A DNA stretch of 64,000 nt from Kytococcus schroeteri (GCF_002847825.1 NZ_PKIZ01000002.1:94787-158786); one strand, 5' to 3'; counted from the stretch's first letter, positions 25,859 to 34,655 are shown. A program made the numbers and translations. Notes: generated from the sequence alone by a model not told the origin.

Positions 25859-27540
25859 GTCTCCACCACGCGGCTGGCCTTGCGCTCCGAGCGGCTCATG
25901 CCCGCCAGCGCACGGTGCGCCCACGTGCCCAGGCTGACCCCGGCGGCCAGGGCCAGGCCGCTGGCCACGGCGCTGAGCAGCTCCTGCAGCCCGGCGAAGT
26001 AGGTGGCGGGGTCGTTGTCCATGAGCTTGAACAGCCCGCGGTAGACCGCCCCACCCGGCAGGAAGGGCGCGATGACGGCCGTGGTGAGCGCCAGCGAGGG
26101 CACGTGCAGGCCGCCGGCCAGCCAGTGGGCCAGGAAGCTCACCATGGCCACCGCCAGCATCACGCGCGTCTCGTAGGTGAACCCGCCCACCTGGAGCGCC
26201 CAGAAGAGCAGGAACGCGGTGCCGCCGAGCGCGGAGGACAGGAAGGCCGCACGCAGCGAGGCGTAGGTGGCGATGGCCGAGAAGAAGCAGAACACCATCG
26301 AGCTGATGACCAGGGTGGCCAGGTCCTCCGAGAGGTAGGACCGGGTGAGCACCGTCATTCCGATGCCCGCCCGCCGCGCCGCGTCGAGCACCAGGGAGAC
26401 GCCGATGGCGACGCCGGCGGTCATGACCACCACCTCCAGGGCCCGCGCCCCGGCGGTGACGTAGTACCCGTCGAGGGCGTCCTGCGCGGTGCCCACCACG
26501 CCGAGGCCGGCCAGCAGCACGATGATGCCGGCGGCCACGATGAGCGAGGGGTACTGGTCGCCCGGCGGGTCGAGCCCGATGCCCCACAGGTGGAGGTCCT
26601 CGCGTTCCACCACGTAGATGGCCACCGCCACCATCGTCGGGATGGCGGACGCCACGATCTGGGCGAAGAAGGGCGGCAGCCCCCACCGGCCCAGGCGGGC
26701 CAGCACCTGGTCGATGGCCAGGGTGGAGAAGAAGGTGAGCACCCAGGTGACCTGGTCGGCGCCGAGCAGCGCGGAGATGGCCGCACCCATCATCGCCAGG
26801 GCCACGCTGGCCACCCACGGCCGGTAGGGGCGGGGCGCGTGGAGGATCTCCTCCAGCCGGGCCGAGGCCGACTCCAGCTCCCCGGGGTGCTCGGCCAGGT
26901 CGTTGACGAAGGCCTGGAGCCGCTCCACGGCCATGAAGTCGTAGGTGCGGGCGCGCACCACGCGCATCACCGACAGGGGGTCCTCCCCCATGCCGCGGTG
27001 GATGCTCACCGTGATGGAGGTGAAGGTGATGTCCACGTGGGCCGAGCGCACGCCGAAGGCGGAGGTGAGGCGCAGCACGGTGGCCACGACGTCGGCGGCG
27101 GGGGTGCCGGCACCGAGCAGGGCCTCACCGGTGCGCAGCGAGAGGTCGATGATCTGGCGGCCGCGGCGCTCGTCGAGGTCGCGGTCGCCGGACTCCACCA
27201 TCGGCACCGGCGAGGCGGAGCTGGGGCGGACCACGTCGGCCAGCCGGATGACGCGGCGTCGCGTGCTGCCGCGTACCGTGCCGGGCGCCAGCTGCTGCTG
27301 CACCCCGGGCGCCAGAGCGACGTCCTCGGAGAGGCCGGTGGTGAGGTTGGTGGTCGGCGCCACGCCCGGCGGGACCGGGCCCTCCCCCTCGGTGCCGCCG
27401 GGGGCGGTGGTGGTCGGGGCACCGGTCTGGACGGGGTTCAGGACCGTGGTGGCCGCGGGCTGCGGAGCGGTCTCGGACTGCGCACCCCGGGCCACCGACG
27501 ACAACGAACGGGGCGTACGCGAGGGAGACACGCGGGACAC
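25855..27540 (-). CDS. ThrE-type threonine/serine exporter (DUF1212/DUF3815 fusion)
   Basis: This 561-residue protein has a Pro/Thr/Ala-rich disordered N-terminus of about 100 residues. The ThrE N-domain follows (RTGEALLGAGTPAADVVATVL), then about ten hydrophobic helices to the C-terminus. Corynebacterium ThrE exports threonine and serine by proton-motive force. The start is uncertain: GTG at 27540 is the best first codon, with another GTG at 27531, and no clear ribosome site is seen. It is divergent from the aminopeptidase gene across the palindrome array, and peptide breakdown by that enzyme could supply the amino acids exported here. Confidence 0.8.
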   Translation of the reverse strand: MSRVSPSRTPRSLSSVARGAQSETAPQPAATTVLNPVQTGAPTTTAPGGTEGEGPVPPGVAPTTNLTTGLSEDVALAPGVQQQLAPGTVRGSTRRRVIRLADVVRPSSASPVPMVESGDRDLDERRGRQIIDLSLRTGEALLGAGTPAADVVATVLRLTSAFGVRSAHVDITFTSITVSIHRGMGEDPLSVMRVVRARTYDFMAVERLQAFVNDLAEHPGELESASARLEEILHAPRPYRPWVASVALAMMGAAISALLGADQVTWVLTFFSTLAIDQVLARLGRWGLPPFFAQIVASAIPTMVAVAIYVVEREDLHLWGIGLDPPGDQYPSLIVAAGIIVLLAGLGVVGTAQDALDGYYVTAGARALEVVVMTAGVAIGVSLVLDAARRAGIGMTVLTRSYLSEDLATLVISSMVFCFFSAIATYASLRAAFLSSALGGTAFLLFWALQVGGFTYETRVMLAVAMVSFLAHWLAGGLHVPSLALTTAVIAPFLPGGAVYRGLFKLMDNDPATYFAGLQELLSAVASGLALAAGVSLGTWAHRALAGMSRSERKASRVVET

Positions 27541-27612
27541 TCTCACCCGGAGGGGGCTTCGGAGACAAGTTCCGTCGCACCCCGTGGACGTGGGCACCGA
27601 AGAGGGGCCCGG

Positions 27613-27793
27613 GGCCGAGTTCGGCACCGGTGCCGAACTCGGCCTGACCCGGCATCGAGAACCGCACCGGTGCCGAACTCGGCCTGACCCGGCATCGAGA
27701 ACCGCACCGGTGCTGAACTCGACTGTCGAGTTCAGCACCGGTGCGGAGGTGGGTTGGGGTGTCCGGTCGAGAACGGCACCGGTGCCGTTCTCG
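27613..27793. repeat. Array of five GCACCGGTGC-centred palindromes
   Basis: The core GCACCGGTGC occurs at 27624-27633, 27664-27673, 27704-27713, 27735-27744 and 27776-27785. Unit 1 is a perfect 32-bp palindrome (27613-27644) and unit 5 a perfect 26-bp palindrome (27768-27793). Units 1-3 lie on a 40-bp tandem period (27624-27660 equals 27664-27700). Units 3 and 4 form 21-bp arms (27702-27722, 27726-27746) around a 3-nt loop. Two flank types alternate, CGAGAAC and CGAGTTC with their complements. The array lies between divergent thrE-type and pepP-type genes, ending about 40 bp before the latter's -10. It is non-coding by eye; the function is unknown. Confidence 0.93.
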
Positions 27794-27843
27794 GCGCCGG
27801 GGTCGGCCACCGTGTGCAGCGTGGTGCATGACACACTGGCCGG

Positions 27844-29322
27844 GTGAGTGAAGAGCAGCCGAAGCAGGACCACCGCAGCCGTCCGGACTCCGAGAACTTC
27901 CGCGCGTTCATCGCCGCGGACTGGGCCGAGCGCGACCTCTCCGGGGTGCGCCCGCTGGAGGCCGCCCAGTACGCCGCGCCCCGCCGCACCGCCCTGGCCG
28001 AGAAGTTCCCCGAGCAGACCCTCGTGGTGCCCGCCGGCGGCCTCAAGGTGCGCTCCAACGACACCGACTACGTGTTCCGCCCGCACTCGGCCTTCGCCCA
28101 CCTCACCGGCCTGGGCGCCGACCGCGAGCCGGACGCCGTCCTGGTGATCCGCACCGGCGAGGCCGGCAGCGAGCCCGAGGCGGTCTTCTACTTCCGGCCG
28201 ATGGCGGCCCGTGACTCCGAGGAGTTCTTCGCCGACTCCCGCTACGGCGAGTTCTGGGTGGGCCCGCGCCCGGTGGAGGAGGACATCCGCCGCGAGCTCG
28301 GCCTGGACGCCCGCCACGTGGACCGTCTGGAGGCCGACCTGGCCGCCGACGCCGACCGCCTGCGCGTGGTGCCGGACGCCGACCGCGACGTGACCGAGCT
28401 GGTGCGCCGGGTGCGCGGCGACGCCGCCGACGACGCCTCGGCCACCGAGCGCGACGACGAGCTCGCCCACGCCTGCTCCGTGCTGCGCCTGGTCAAGGAC
28501 GACTGGGAGGCCGACCAGATGCGCGAGGCCGTCCGGGCCACCGGGCGCGCCTTCGACGCCGTCATCGAGAACCTCGACGAGGCGGTGCGGCGTGGCCGCG
28601 GCGAGCGCTGGGTGGAGGGCGTCTTCGGCCTGCACGCCCGCCACGCCGGCAACGGGGTGGGGTACGACTCCATCGTGGCCTCCGGCGACCACGCCAACAC
28701 GCTGCACTGGATCCGCAACACCGGCGACCTGGACCCGAACGAACTGCTGCTGCTGGACGCCGGCGTGGAGCTGGACTCCCTGTTCACCGCCGACGTGACG
28801 CGCACGCTGCCCATCGGCGGCACCTTCACCGACGCCCAGCGCAAGGTCTACGACGCGGTGTACGCCGCGCAGGAGGCCGGCATCGCCGCGGTGAAGCCGG
28901 GCAACAAGTTCGGCGACGTGCACGCCGCGGCCATCCGCGTGATCGCCGAGCACCTGCACGAGTGGGGCCTGCTCCCCGAGGGCGTGTCCGTGGAGGACAC
29001 CCTCGCCCCCGAGGGCCAGTACCACCGCCGCTGGATGGTGCACGGCACGAGCCACCACCTGGGCATCGACGTGCACGACTGCGCGCTGGCCCGCCGCGAG
29101 GAGTACATGGGCGCCGAGCTGGTGCCGGGCATGTGCCTGACCGTGGAGCCGGGCCTGTACTTCAAGGCCGACGACCTCAAGGTGCCCGAGGAGTTCCGCG
29201 GCATCGGCGTGCGCATCGAGGACGACGTGCTGGTCACCGGAGACGGCTGCGAGAACCTCTCGGGCTTCATGCCCCGCACCTCGGCGGACGTCGAGGCGTG
29301 GATGAAGCGCCTGCGCGGCTGA
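27844..29322 (+). CDS. Xaa-Pro aminopeptidase (M24B, PepP-like)
   Basis: The 492-residue dimetal aminopeptidase releases N-terminal residues linked to proline. It has an aminopeptidase P N-domain (about residues 45-200) and an M24 catalytic domain. Metal ligands are visible as LLLDAGVE, FTADVTRT, VHGTSHHLGIDVHD, TVEPGLY and GVRIEDD. The GTG at 27844 lies six bases after CACACT (27832-27837), so a leaderless message is possible. The palindrome array lies directly upstream and a 16-bp hairpin follows. Cytoplasmic location is expected, as no signal peptide is seen. Confidence 0.92.
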   Translation: MSEEQPKQDHRSRPDSENFRAFIAADWAERDLSGVRPLEAAQYAAPRRTALAEKFPEQTLVVPAGGLKVRSNDTDYVFRPHSAFAHLTGLGADREPDAVLVIRTGEAGSEPEAVFYFRPMAARDSEEFFADSRYGEFWVGPRPVEEDIRRELGLDARHVDRLEADLAADADRLRVVPDADRDVTELVRRVRGDAADDASATERDDELAHACSVLRLVKDDWEADQMREAVRATGRAFDAVIENLDEAVRRGRGERWVEGVFGLHARHAGNGVGYDSIVASGDHANTLHWIRNTGDLDPNELLLLDAGVELDSLFTADVTRTLPIGGTFTDAQRKVYDAVYAAQEAGIAAVKPGNKFGDVHAAAIRVIAEHLHEWGLLPEGVSVEDTLAPEGQYHRRWMVHGTSHHLGIDVHDCALARREEYMGAELVPGMCLTVEPGLYFKADDLKVPEEFRGIGVRIEDDVLVTGDGCENLSGFMPRTSADVEAWMKRLRG

Positions 29323-29335
29323 GCCACGCACCGCC

Positions 29336-29372
29336 GGAGGGCCGGGTGGGGGGTCTCCCCGCCCGGCCCTCC
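29336..29372 (+). terminator. Hairpin after aminopeptidase gene
   Basis: A 16-bp stem with one G-U type pair (29336-29351 and 29357-29372), 5-nt loop, 13 bases after the stop. Confidence 0.75.
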
Positions 29373-29410
29373 TCGCGTCGCGGGGTGGGGCCGGACGTAG
29401 GCTGGCGGGC

Positions 29411-29938
29411 ATGCCGACCGCTGCGAGGGACAGCTCCGTGAGGGCCTGCGTCCTCACGGTCTCCGACCGGGTCTCCCGCGGGGAGCGCGAGGACCGCTCC
29501 GGGCCGCTCGCCCGCGACCTGCTCACGTCCGGGCTGGGGGACCTGCTCGAGGGGGTGGACCTGCGCGTGGTGCCCGACGGCGAGGACCCCGTCCGCGAGG
29601 CCGTGGCCGCCGCCCTGCGCGAGGGGGCCCGCCTCGTGGTGACCACCGGCGGCACCGGCGTCTCGCCGCGTGACCGCACCCCCGAGGGCACCGCTCCCCT
29701 GCTGGACCGCGAGCTGCCCGGGGTGGCCACAGCCCTGCACGCCGCCGGCGCCGAGGCCGGCCCGCACGCCCTGCTGACCCGCGGCCTGGTGGGCGTCGTC
29801 GATGCCGGGCCCGGTGCCCCCGGCGCCCTGGTGGCCAACCTGCCCGGCAGCACCGGCGGCGTGCGCGACGGCCTGGCGGTGCTCCTGCCGCTGGTGCCCC
29901 ACGTGCTCGACCAGCTCACCGGAGGTGACCACGCATGA
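29411..29938 (+). CDS. mog: MogA/MoaB-type molybdopterin adenylyltransferase
   Basis: The 175-residue enzyme activates molybdopterin by adenylation before metal insertion. Family motifs are VLTVSDRVSRGEREDRSG at the start, TTGGTGVSPRDRTPEGT in the middle and NLPGSTGGVRDG near the end. TAGGCT (29398-29403) is seven bases before the ATG at 29411, suggesting leaderless expression. The stop overlaps moaE (ATGA), and it is first gene of the mog-moaE-moaA operon. Confidence 0.92.
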   Translation: MPTAARDSSVRACVLTVSDRVSRGEREDRSGPLARDLLTSGLGDLLEGVDLRVVPDGEDPVREAVAAALREGARLVVTTGGTGVSPRDRTPEGTAPLLDRELPGVATALHAAGAEAGPHALLTRGLVGVVDAGPGAPGALVANLPGSTGGVRDGLAVLLPLVPHVLDQLTGGDHA

Positions 29939-30456
29939 GCGACCCGGCCATCGTCCACACGGCCGTCACCGACGAGCCGCTGGACGCCGACGCCCTGGAG
30001 GCCGCGGTGCTCGACCCCGCGCACGGCGCCGTGACGCGCTTCGTGGGCCGGGTGCGCGACCACGACCCGGAGGCCGCCGGCGAGGTGGTGGCCCTGGACT
30101 ACAGCAGCCACCCCGACGCACCCGCCGTGCTGCGCCGCATCACCGCCGAGGTGCTCCGAGAGCATGACGCCGGCGGCGTGACCCGGGTGGCGGTGGCGCA
30201 CCGCACCGGGCACCTGGAGGTCGGCGACGTCGCCATCGTGGTGGCCGTGGCCTCCGCGCACCGCGCCCCCACCTTCGCCGTCTGCTCGGCGCTGGTGGAG
30301 GCCGTGAAGGCCGGGCTGCCGGTGTGGAAGCACCAGCACGAGGCCGACGGGCGGGCCGTGTGGTCCGGGCTCGGGCTCGACGCCCGGGACGCTCCGCTGG
30401 ACGACGCGCCACCGACCGAGGGCTCGCGGGCCGGCGCCGCGGAGGGGTCCTCGTGA
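29935..30456 (+). CDS. moaE: Molybdopterin synthase catalytic subunit
   Basis: The 173-residue large subunit of molybdopterin synthase transfers sulfur from thiocarboxylated MoaD to cyclic pyranopterin. It has FVGRVRDHDPEAAG, LDYSSHPDA and the catalytic region LVEAVKAGLPVWKHQ, in which both active-site lysines appear kept. The C-terminal 25 residues are a disordered extension. It overlaps mog and moaA by 4 bp on each side. Its partner MoaD is encoded on the opposite strand 1.2 kb away. Confidence 0.93.
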   Translation: MSDPAIVHTAVTDEPLDADALEAAVLDPAHGAVTRFVGRVRDHDPEAAGEVVALDYSSHPDAPAVLRRITAEVLREHDAGGVTRVAVAHRTGHLEVGDVAIVVAVASAHRAPTFAVCSALVEAVKAGLPVWKHQHEADGRAVWSGLGLDARDAPLDDAPPTEGSRAGAAEGSS

Positions 30457-31448
30457 CCGGGCTCGTGGACCGCTTCGGCCGGGTGCACACCGACCTGCGC
30501 ATCTCCCTCATCGACAAGTGCAACCTGCGCTGCACCTACTGCCTGCCCGCCGAGGGCGTGCCCTGGCTGCCCAAGGACGAGCTGCTGACGCGCGAGGAGA
30601 TCCGCGCCGTGGCGGCAGTGGCCGTGGAGTGCGGCATCACCGAGATCCGCCTCACCGGCGGGGAGCCGCTGCTACGCCGCGACCTCACCGAGCTCGTGGG
30701 CGACCTTGCCACCCTCGAGGGCGAGGACGGGCCGGTGGAGCTCTCACTCACCACCAACGGCATCGGGCTGGACAAGGTGGCCCCCGCCCTGGCCGAGGCC
30801 GGGCTGGCGCGGGTCAACGTCAGCCTCGACACCCTGGACCCGGCGCTCTTCCACCGGATGACGCGCCGCGACCGGCACGCCGACGTGCTGGCCGGCATCG
30901 ACGCCGCGCTGGCGGCCGACCTGCGACCGGTGAAGGTCAACACCGTGCTCATGCGCGACCAGAACGACCACGAGGCCGCCGACCTGCTCGCCTGGGCGGT
31001 CGAGCGCGGGGTGGAGCTCCGCTTCATCGAGCAGATGCCGCTGGACGCCGGGCACACGTGGACCCGCGAGGGCATGGTGACCCGCGAGGAGGTGGTGGCC
31101 GCGCTGTCCGAGCGCTTCGAGCTCACGGAGCTGCCCGGCCGCGGCGCGGCCCCGGCCGAGCGTTTCCTCGTGGACGGCGGGCCGGCCACCGTGGGCGTCA
31201 TCGCCTCGGTGACCGCCCCCTTCTGCGGGGCCTGCGACCGTCTGCGCCTCACGGCCGACGGGCAGCTGCGCTCGTGCCTCTTCGCCCGCTCGGAGACCGA
31301 CCTGCGCGGACCGTTGCGCGACGGCGCCACCTCCGAGGAGCTGGCCGCGCTCTTCCGCGAGGCGACGCTCGGCAAGCAGCCGGGGCACGGGATCGACGAC
31401 CCGGGTTTCCTGCAACCGCCGCGGCCGATGAGCGCCATCGGCGGCTGA
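30453..31448 (+). CDS. moaA: GTP 3',8-cyclase (radical SAM)
   Basis: The 331-residue radical SAM enzyme catalyses the first step of molybdenum cofactor synthesis together with MoaC. The SAM-cluster motif CNLRCTYC is at 23-30, the second cluster cysteines are in FCGACDRLRLTADGQLRSC, and the C-terminus ends in the expected Gly-Gly. The GTG at 30453 overlaps the moaE stop, with GGAGG a few bases upstream. The 200 bases after the stop contain no convincing gene or strong hairpin before the convergent moaD. Confidence 0.95.
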   Translation: MTGLVDRFGRVHTDLRISLIDKCNLRCTYCLPAEGVPWLPKDELLTREEIRAVAAVAVECGITEIRLTGGEPLLRRDLTELVGDLATLEGEDGPVELSLTTNGIGLDKVAPALAEAGLARVNVSLDTLDPALFHRMTRRDRHADVLAGIDAALAADLRPVKVNTVLMRDQNDHEAADLLAWAVERGVELRFIEQMPLDAGHTWTREGMVTREEVVAALSERFELTELPGRGAAPAERFLVDGGPATVGVIASVTAPFCGACDRLRLTADGQLRSCLFARSETDLRGPLRDGATSEELAALFREATLGKQPGHGIDDPGFLQPPRPMSAIGG

Positions 31449-31656
31449 GCAGCCGGACGGGTTCGAGCCGGGGGGTCAGCCCCGCTCGGCGAGCTCCCAG
31501 CGCCAGAGGTGGCCGGGGCACTCGGCGCCCACCTCGCTCGGCCCCCGGCCACCGCGTGACGCGCGGTCACAACCGCTCGCAGACCCTGCAGATCCGTCTG
31601 AACCCCGAGGAGCTCGAGGCCCTCGTGCTCTCGGTGGCCTGAGCGGACGGCCCCGG

Positions 31657-31899
31657 TCAGCCGCCGGCGAAGGGCGGCAGCACGTCAACCAACGCGCCCT
31701 CACGCACGGGGGTCGAGGGGTCGTCGACCCGCATCCCGTCCACGAGCACCGCGCACCGGCCCACCACGCGCCCCAGGCGCTCCCCGTGGCGGGCGGTCGC
31801 ATCGGCCAGCAGCTCACCCAGCGTGGCGCCGGCGTACTCGCCCTCGGCGCAACCGGCTGCCTCCCCGGCGGCTGCGAACCAGCGCACCCGGGCCGTCAC
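31657..31899 (-). CDS. moaD: Molybdopterin synthase sulfur-carrier subunit
   Basis: The 80-residue ubiquitin-like sulfur carrier ends in FAGG, the Gly-Gly tail that is adenylated and thiocarboxylated by a MoeB-type enzyme. Other family marks are VRWFAAAGEAAG and VLVDGMRVDDP. The GTG at 31899 overlaps the stop of the DUF6457 gene. It is last gene of the minus-strand cofactor operon. Confidence 0.93.
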   Translation of the reverse strand: MTARVRWFAAAGEAAGCAEGEYAGATLGELLADATARHGERLGRVVGRCAVLVDGMRVDDPSTPVREGALVDVLPPFAGG

Positions 31900-32195
31900 C
31901 GTGCACCGTCCCGGGTCACCTCGGTGAGCGGCCCCTCCTGGGCCAGCCGCTCGATGCGAGCCGTGGCCTCCTCGAGCGTCAGGGCCGGGTCGTGCTCCAG
32001 TGCGCGCCCCACCAGGTAGGTGGTCACCGGCACCAGCGGGCGCTCCACCCTGCGGGCCACCACGGTGGCGATGCGGTGCAGGGTCGGCACGTCCACGTGC
32101 CCGGGCGGCAGCCCGAGCCGGTCGGCGGCGCGGGCGGCCCAGGCGTCCCACCGGGCGGGGTCCTCGGCCAGGTCGTGCGGTCGGCGGTCGCTCAT
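31896..32195 (-). CDS. DUF6457 protein next to mobA
   Basis: This 99-residue helical protein (ARWDAWAARAADRLGLP ... TTYLVGRALEHDP) belongs to the DUF6457 group. In other actinobacteria it is found beside or fused to MobA, pointing to a helper role in molybdopterin guanine dinucleotide synthesis or transfer. It overlaps both mobA and moaD by 4 bp. No catalytic motif is visible. Confidence 0.78.
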   Translation of the reverse strand: MSDRRPHDLAEDPARWDAWAARAADRLGLPPGHVDVPTLHRIATVVARRVERPLVPVTTYLVGRALEHDPALTLEEATARIERLAQEGPLTEVTRDGAR

Positions 32196-32887
32196 GCGTC
32201 TCCTCCGGGGTTGAGGCGCGCCGTCCAGCGCGCGTGGTCCTCCCAGGTGTCCACGTCCTCGACGTCGCGCTCGTCGGGCAGGTCCACCGGGTGCAGGTCA
32301 AGCTCCCCCACCAGCTGCCGCACCGAGCGGTCGGTCGGGTCACCCAGCGCCTCGGCGGCGCGCAGCAGCGCTTCGCGCCGGTAGAGCGCGGCCAGCCACT
32401 GCCGGTGCCCGCCGGCGTCCACCGGCGCGAAGCCGTCGGCCCCGCCGAGCCCGCCACCGTCCACGTCGGCCAGCACCTCGGCCACCCCGGCGGCCTGCAG
32501 CAGCAGCGGCACCACCCGGGCCAGGCCGGGCGCGTCGGTGGCCAGCACCAGCACCCACGGGGCGGGGTCCCCGGCAGCGGCCAGTGCGTGCAACCCCGCC
32601 ACGATGCCGGCGGCGGGCCCCGAGCGCGGCGGCTCCTCCACCGTGCGCAGCACCCCCTCGGGCACGTCCACGTCACCCACCACCACGGTGCGAGTGGCAC
32701 CGGTGGTGGCCGTGAGCACGCGGTCGAGCAGGCGCTCGCCGGCCAGGTCCACGTCGGCCTTGGAGACACCGCCGAGCCGCTCGCCCGCGCCGCCGGCCAG
32801 CACCACGGCGTCGTGCACGAGTCCGCCCAGCGGCTGCGCAGGCGCCTCCGCGGGGGTGGCGCGCGGCGCGCGTGTCGCCGGGCTCAC
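32192..32887 (-). CDS. mobA: Molybdenum cofactor guanylyltransferase
   Basis: The 231-residue nucleotidyltransferase should add GMP to molybdopterin to form the MGD cofactor. The signature LAGGAGERLGGVSKAD lies near residue 30, and LVLATDAPGL is the metal-binding Asp region. There is a 20-residue N-terminal extension rich in Ala/Pro. The GTG at 32887 overlaps the moaC stop (GTGA). Confidence 0.88.
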   Translation of the reverse strand: MSPATRAPRATPAEAPAQPLGGLVHDAVVLAGGAGERLGGVSKADVDLAGERLLDRVLTATTGATRTVVVGDVDVPEGVLRTVEEPPRSGPAAGIVAGLHALAAAGDPAPWVLVLATDAPGLARVVPLLLQAAGVAEVLADVDGGGLGGADGFAPVDAGGHRQWLAALYRREALLRAAEALGDPTDRSVRQLVGELDLHPVDLPDERDVEDVDTWEDHARWTARLNPGGDA

Positions 32888-33369
32888 GCCTGCTCCTCGC
32901 GCACCCAGGTGCCGCTGCGGCCACCCTCCTTGCGCACCAGGCGCACGTCCGCCAGGTGGGCCGAGCGGTCGGTGCCCTTGACCATGTCGATCACCGACAG
33001 CGCGGCCACGCTCACGCTGGTGAGCGCCTCCATCTCCACCCCGGTGCGGTCGGCGGTGCGCACGGTGGCCTCCACCTCCACGCCGTCGTCCACGAGCTGC
33101 AGGTCCACCACCACGCCGTGCACGCCGATGACGTGGGCCAGCGGCAGCAGGTCCGGGGTGCGCTTGGCCGCGGCGATGCCGGCGATGCGGGCCACCGCCA
33201 GCACGTCGCCCTTGGGCACCGTGCCGTCGCGCAGCATCGACACCACCTCCGGCGCGCAGACCACCCTGCCGCGGGCGGTGGCGGCGCGGACGGTGGGCTC
33301 CTTGGCGGTCACGTCCACCATCCGGGCCTGCCCGGCGGCGTCGAGGTGGGTGAAGCGGGGCTCGGTCAT
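32884..33369 (-). CDS. moaC: Cyclic pyranopterin monophosphate synthase
   Basis: The 161-residue partner of MoaA converts 3',8-cyclo-GTP to cPMP. It begins with FTHLDAAGQARMVDV and contains the family blocks LLPLAHVIGVHGV and VRTADRTGVEMEALTSVSVAALSVIDMVKG, with the catalytic Lys in the latter. ATG at 33369 overlaps the moeA stop. Confidence 0.95.
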   Translation of the reverse strand: MTEPRFTHLDAAGQARMVDVTAKEPTVRAATARGRVVCAPEVVSMLRDGTVPKGDVLAVARIAGIAAAKRTPDLLPLAHVIGVHGVVVDLQLVDDGVEVEATVRTADRTGVEMEALTSVSVAALSVIDMVKGTDRSAHLADVRLVRKEGGRSGTWVREEQA

Positions 33370-34655
33370 CGGATGCTCCTCAGGGTCAGCAGGTCGCCGG
33401 CGGTCACGTGGGTGGTGTCCTCGGGAACCTCCACCACGGCGTCGGCCAGAGCCAGGGCGGTCACCATGTGCGATGCCGAGCCGCGCCGGTGGGCGGGCAC
33501 GGCCACCCGGCGGCCGGTGGCGTCGGTGGAGGTCACCACTGGCAGCACCTGGCGGCGCCCGGGCGGGCAGTCCCAGTCGGCCCCGGCCACCGCCACCTGC
33601 GGCACCGGGTCCGGCAGGCCCAGCAGCACACGCATCGCGGGGCGCACGAACATCTCGAAGGACACGGCCGCCGAGAGCGGGTTTCCCGGCACGGCCACCA
33701 GCGGCGTGCCGGCCCAGACGGCGTGGCCCTGCGGCTTGCCCGGCTGCATGCGCACGTGCACGAAGCGCCCGGCCACCCCACGCGCCCCGGCCTGCGCGGA
33801 CCCGTCCCCCAGCACGATGCGGGTGACGTCGTGGTCGCCCACGCTCACCCCGCCGCTGAGCAGCAGCAGGTCGCACCGGGTGGCCAGCTCGTCGAGGCGG
33901 GCGGCGAAGGACTCGGCGTCGTCGGGCACCACCGGGCCGGTCACCACCTCGGCGCCTGCTCCCGCAGCGAGCGCCGCCAGGTGCACGGCGTTGCTCTCGT
34001 GCACCTGCCCCCGGCCCAGCGGTCGACCAGCGGGCACCAGCTCGTCACCGGTGGCCACCACGCCCACCACCGGGCGGCGGCGCACGCACACGGTGGCCAC
34101 CCCGGCCCCGGCCAGGGCACCCAGCGCCCCGGGGGTCAGCAGCGTGCCCGCGGGCAACACCTCGTCGCCGGCGGCCAGGTCCTCACCGGCGTGGCGCACG
34201 TGCGCACCGACCCCACCGCGGGGCGCGGACACCACGCGCACCCGCTCGGTGGGCCCGGACACACGCTCCAGCTGCTCCACCGGCACCACGGTGTCGGTGT
34301 CGGTGGGCACCGGCGCCCCGGTCATGATCCGCACGCACTCACCGGGCCCCACCGCGGGGTCGTCCGGGCACCCCGCGGGCACCTCGCCCACCACCACGAG
34401 CACCACGCCGGCGCCGTCCTCGCCCTGTCCGGCACCGAGCAGCGGCCCCAGGTCGGCGCCGCGCACGGCGATGCCGTCCATGGCCGAGTTGGCGAGCGGT
34501 GGCACGGCCCCCGCCGCCCGGGCCGGCTCGGCCAGCACCCGCCCGGCAGCGTCCGGGACCGCCACCTCCTCGGGGCCGGTGGGTCCGGGAAGCAGGGCGA
34601 GCACCTCGGCGCGGTACTCCTCCACGGTCAGCACCTCGCGGCGGGTGGTGGTCAC
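33366..34655 (-). CDS. moeA: Molybdopterin molybdotransferase
   Basis: The 429-residue enzyme inserts molybdate into adenylated molybdopterin. MoeA blocks are seen as SAMDGIAVRGADL, IMTGAPVPTDTDTVVPVE, VGVVATGDELV, LLSGGVSVGDHD, MQPGKPQGHAVW and VPGNPLSAAVSFEMF. The GTG at 34655 starts 28 bp after moeZ, the only non-overlapping junction of this operon. The length matches single-domain MoeA without a fusion. Confidence 0.95.
   Translation of the reverse strand: MTTTRREVLTVEEYRAEVLALLPGPTGPEEVAVPDAAGRVLAEPARAAGAVPPLANSAMDGIAVRGADLGPLLGAGQGEDGAGVVLVVVGEVPAGCPDDPAVGPGECVRIMTGAPVPTDTDTVVPVEQLERVSGPTERVRVVSAPRGGVGAHVRHAGEDLAAGDEVLPAGTLLTPGALGALAGAGVATVCVRRRPVVGVVATGDELVPAGRPLGRGQVHESNAVHLAALAAGAGAEVVTGPVVPDDAESFAARLDELATRCDLLLLSGGVSVGDHDVTRIVLGDGSAQAGARGVAGRFVHVRMQPGKPQGHAVWAGTPLVAVPGNPLSAAVSFEMFVRPAMRVLLGLPDPVPQVAVAGADWDCPPGRRQVLPVVTSTDATGRRVAVPAHRRGSASHMVTALALADAVVEVPEDTTHVTAGDLLTLRSIR

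Noticed and set aside
27613..27793. Repeat array considered as CRISPR
   Set aside because: Units are palindromic with varied arms, the two 40-bp repeats are identical including the would-be spacer, and no cas gene is present.
27613..27793. Repeat array considered as an insertion sequence end or integron site
   Set aside because: No transposase or integrase in the window and no target duplication evident.
2815..31448. Many long overlapping frames opposite or inside real genes, rich in Arg, Pro, Gly, His or Val
   Set aside because: They are a by-product of the very high GC content: no domain content, and the opposite frames hold recognised proteins with proper motifs.
31449..31656. A 28-codon plus-strand ORF (31556-31642, ending QIRLNPEELEALVLSVA) between moaA and moaD, and a short minus-strand frame ending ECPGHLWRWELAERG
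   Set aside because: No ribosome site or promoter for either, both very short, and no family recognised. One could be a gene remnant, but there is not enough to annotate.
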